Shown here piece after piece: positions 63,913 through 64,000 of a stretch of 64,000 nucleotides of DNA. The DNA lies in assembly GCA_020796225.1 (NCBI GenBank), contig CM036753.1, positions 3,038,001 through 3,102,000 of the forward strand, in the 5' to 3' direction. The position numbers and the translations under genes were made by a program. Below the pieces are notes generated by a model. The model saw only the letters and a list, made by a program, of their open reading frames with translations. It made no database searches and was not told the DNA's origin. Each line of letters starts with the position of its first letter. The stretch's first letter is position 1. The DNA is from Arion vulgaris (lineage: Eukaryota; Mollusca; Gastropoda; Stylommatophora; Arionidae).

Positions 63913-64000
63913 TAATACATTTGAAAGCAATTGCCCATGTGGTAATTCTGAACATATGGGATGACGTTCAGCTGTCTATGGTCTGAAGTGGAAGTTATCT

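Overview
The window is nuclear DNA from an invertebrate animal. Signs are spliced genes with GT-AG introns, several families of non-LTR retrotransposons, a Penelope-like element, tRNA-derived SINEs and more than fifteen minisatellite arrays. The mix of RTE-type LINEs, GIY-YIG Penelope elements and tRNA-SINEs suits a lophotrochozoan such as a mollusc, but nothing here fixes the species. I see no bacterial genes, rRNA or functional tRNA.

Only one host gene is well supported. It is a spliced homologue of the E3 ubiquitin ligase UBE3D on the minus strand, with coding exons from 53,426 down to a stop at 37,738. I assembled eight coding exons by reading splice sites and codon phase. The first coding exon and part of the region between the exons at 42.3 kb and 39.1 kb were not found. 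Its introns are filled with LINE 3' ends, SINEs and a 27-bp array. A second, weak candidate is a short first exon with a promoter-like region at 28.62-28.93 kb (minus).

Layout. 0-12 kb: 24-, 29-, 24-, 28-, 24- and 62-bp arrays separated by SINEs and LINE tails. 12-21 kb: LINE 3' ends, several SINE copies, a ~400-bp duplicated segment, 26- and 57-bp arrays. 21.75-25.83 kb: an almost full-length RTE LINE (endonuclease plus reverse transcriptase, broken by frameshifts) sitting inside a 19-bp array. 26-37.4 kb: LINE relics, a GC- and pyrimidine-rich block of unknown nature, a 43-bp array and a SINE with an internal 61-bp array. 37.7-53.4 kb: the UBE3D-like gene. 54-64 kb: LINE relics, a Penelope-like element with a target-site duplication nested in an older repeat, a decayed RTE copy, and four copies of a Penelope 3' tail carrying a hammerhead-like motif.

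The main theme is repeated birth of minisatellites inside transposable elements. At least six arrays have a unit that is a piece of the SINE or LINE around them, while other elements have landed inside existing arrays. The other theme is a short hairpin core shared by the RTE 5' region and at least ten copies of a short dispersed repeat. Family names such as SINE-A or R240 are working labels of mine, not database names.
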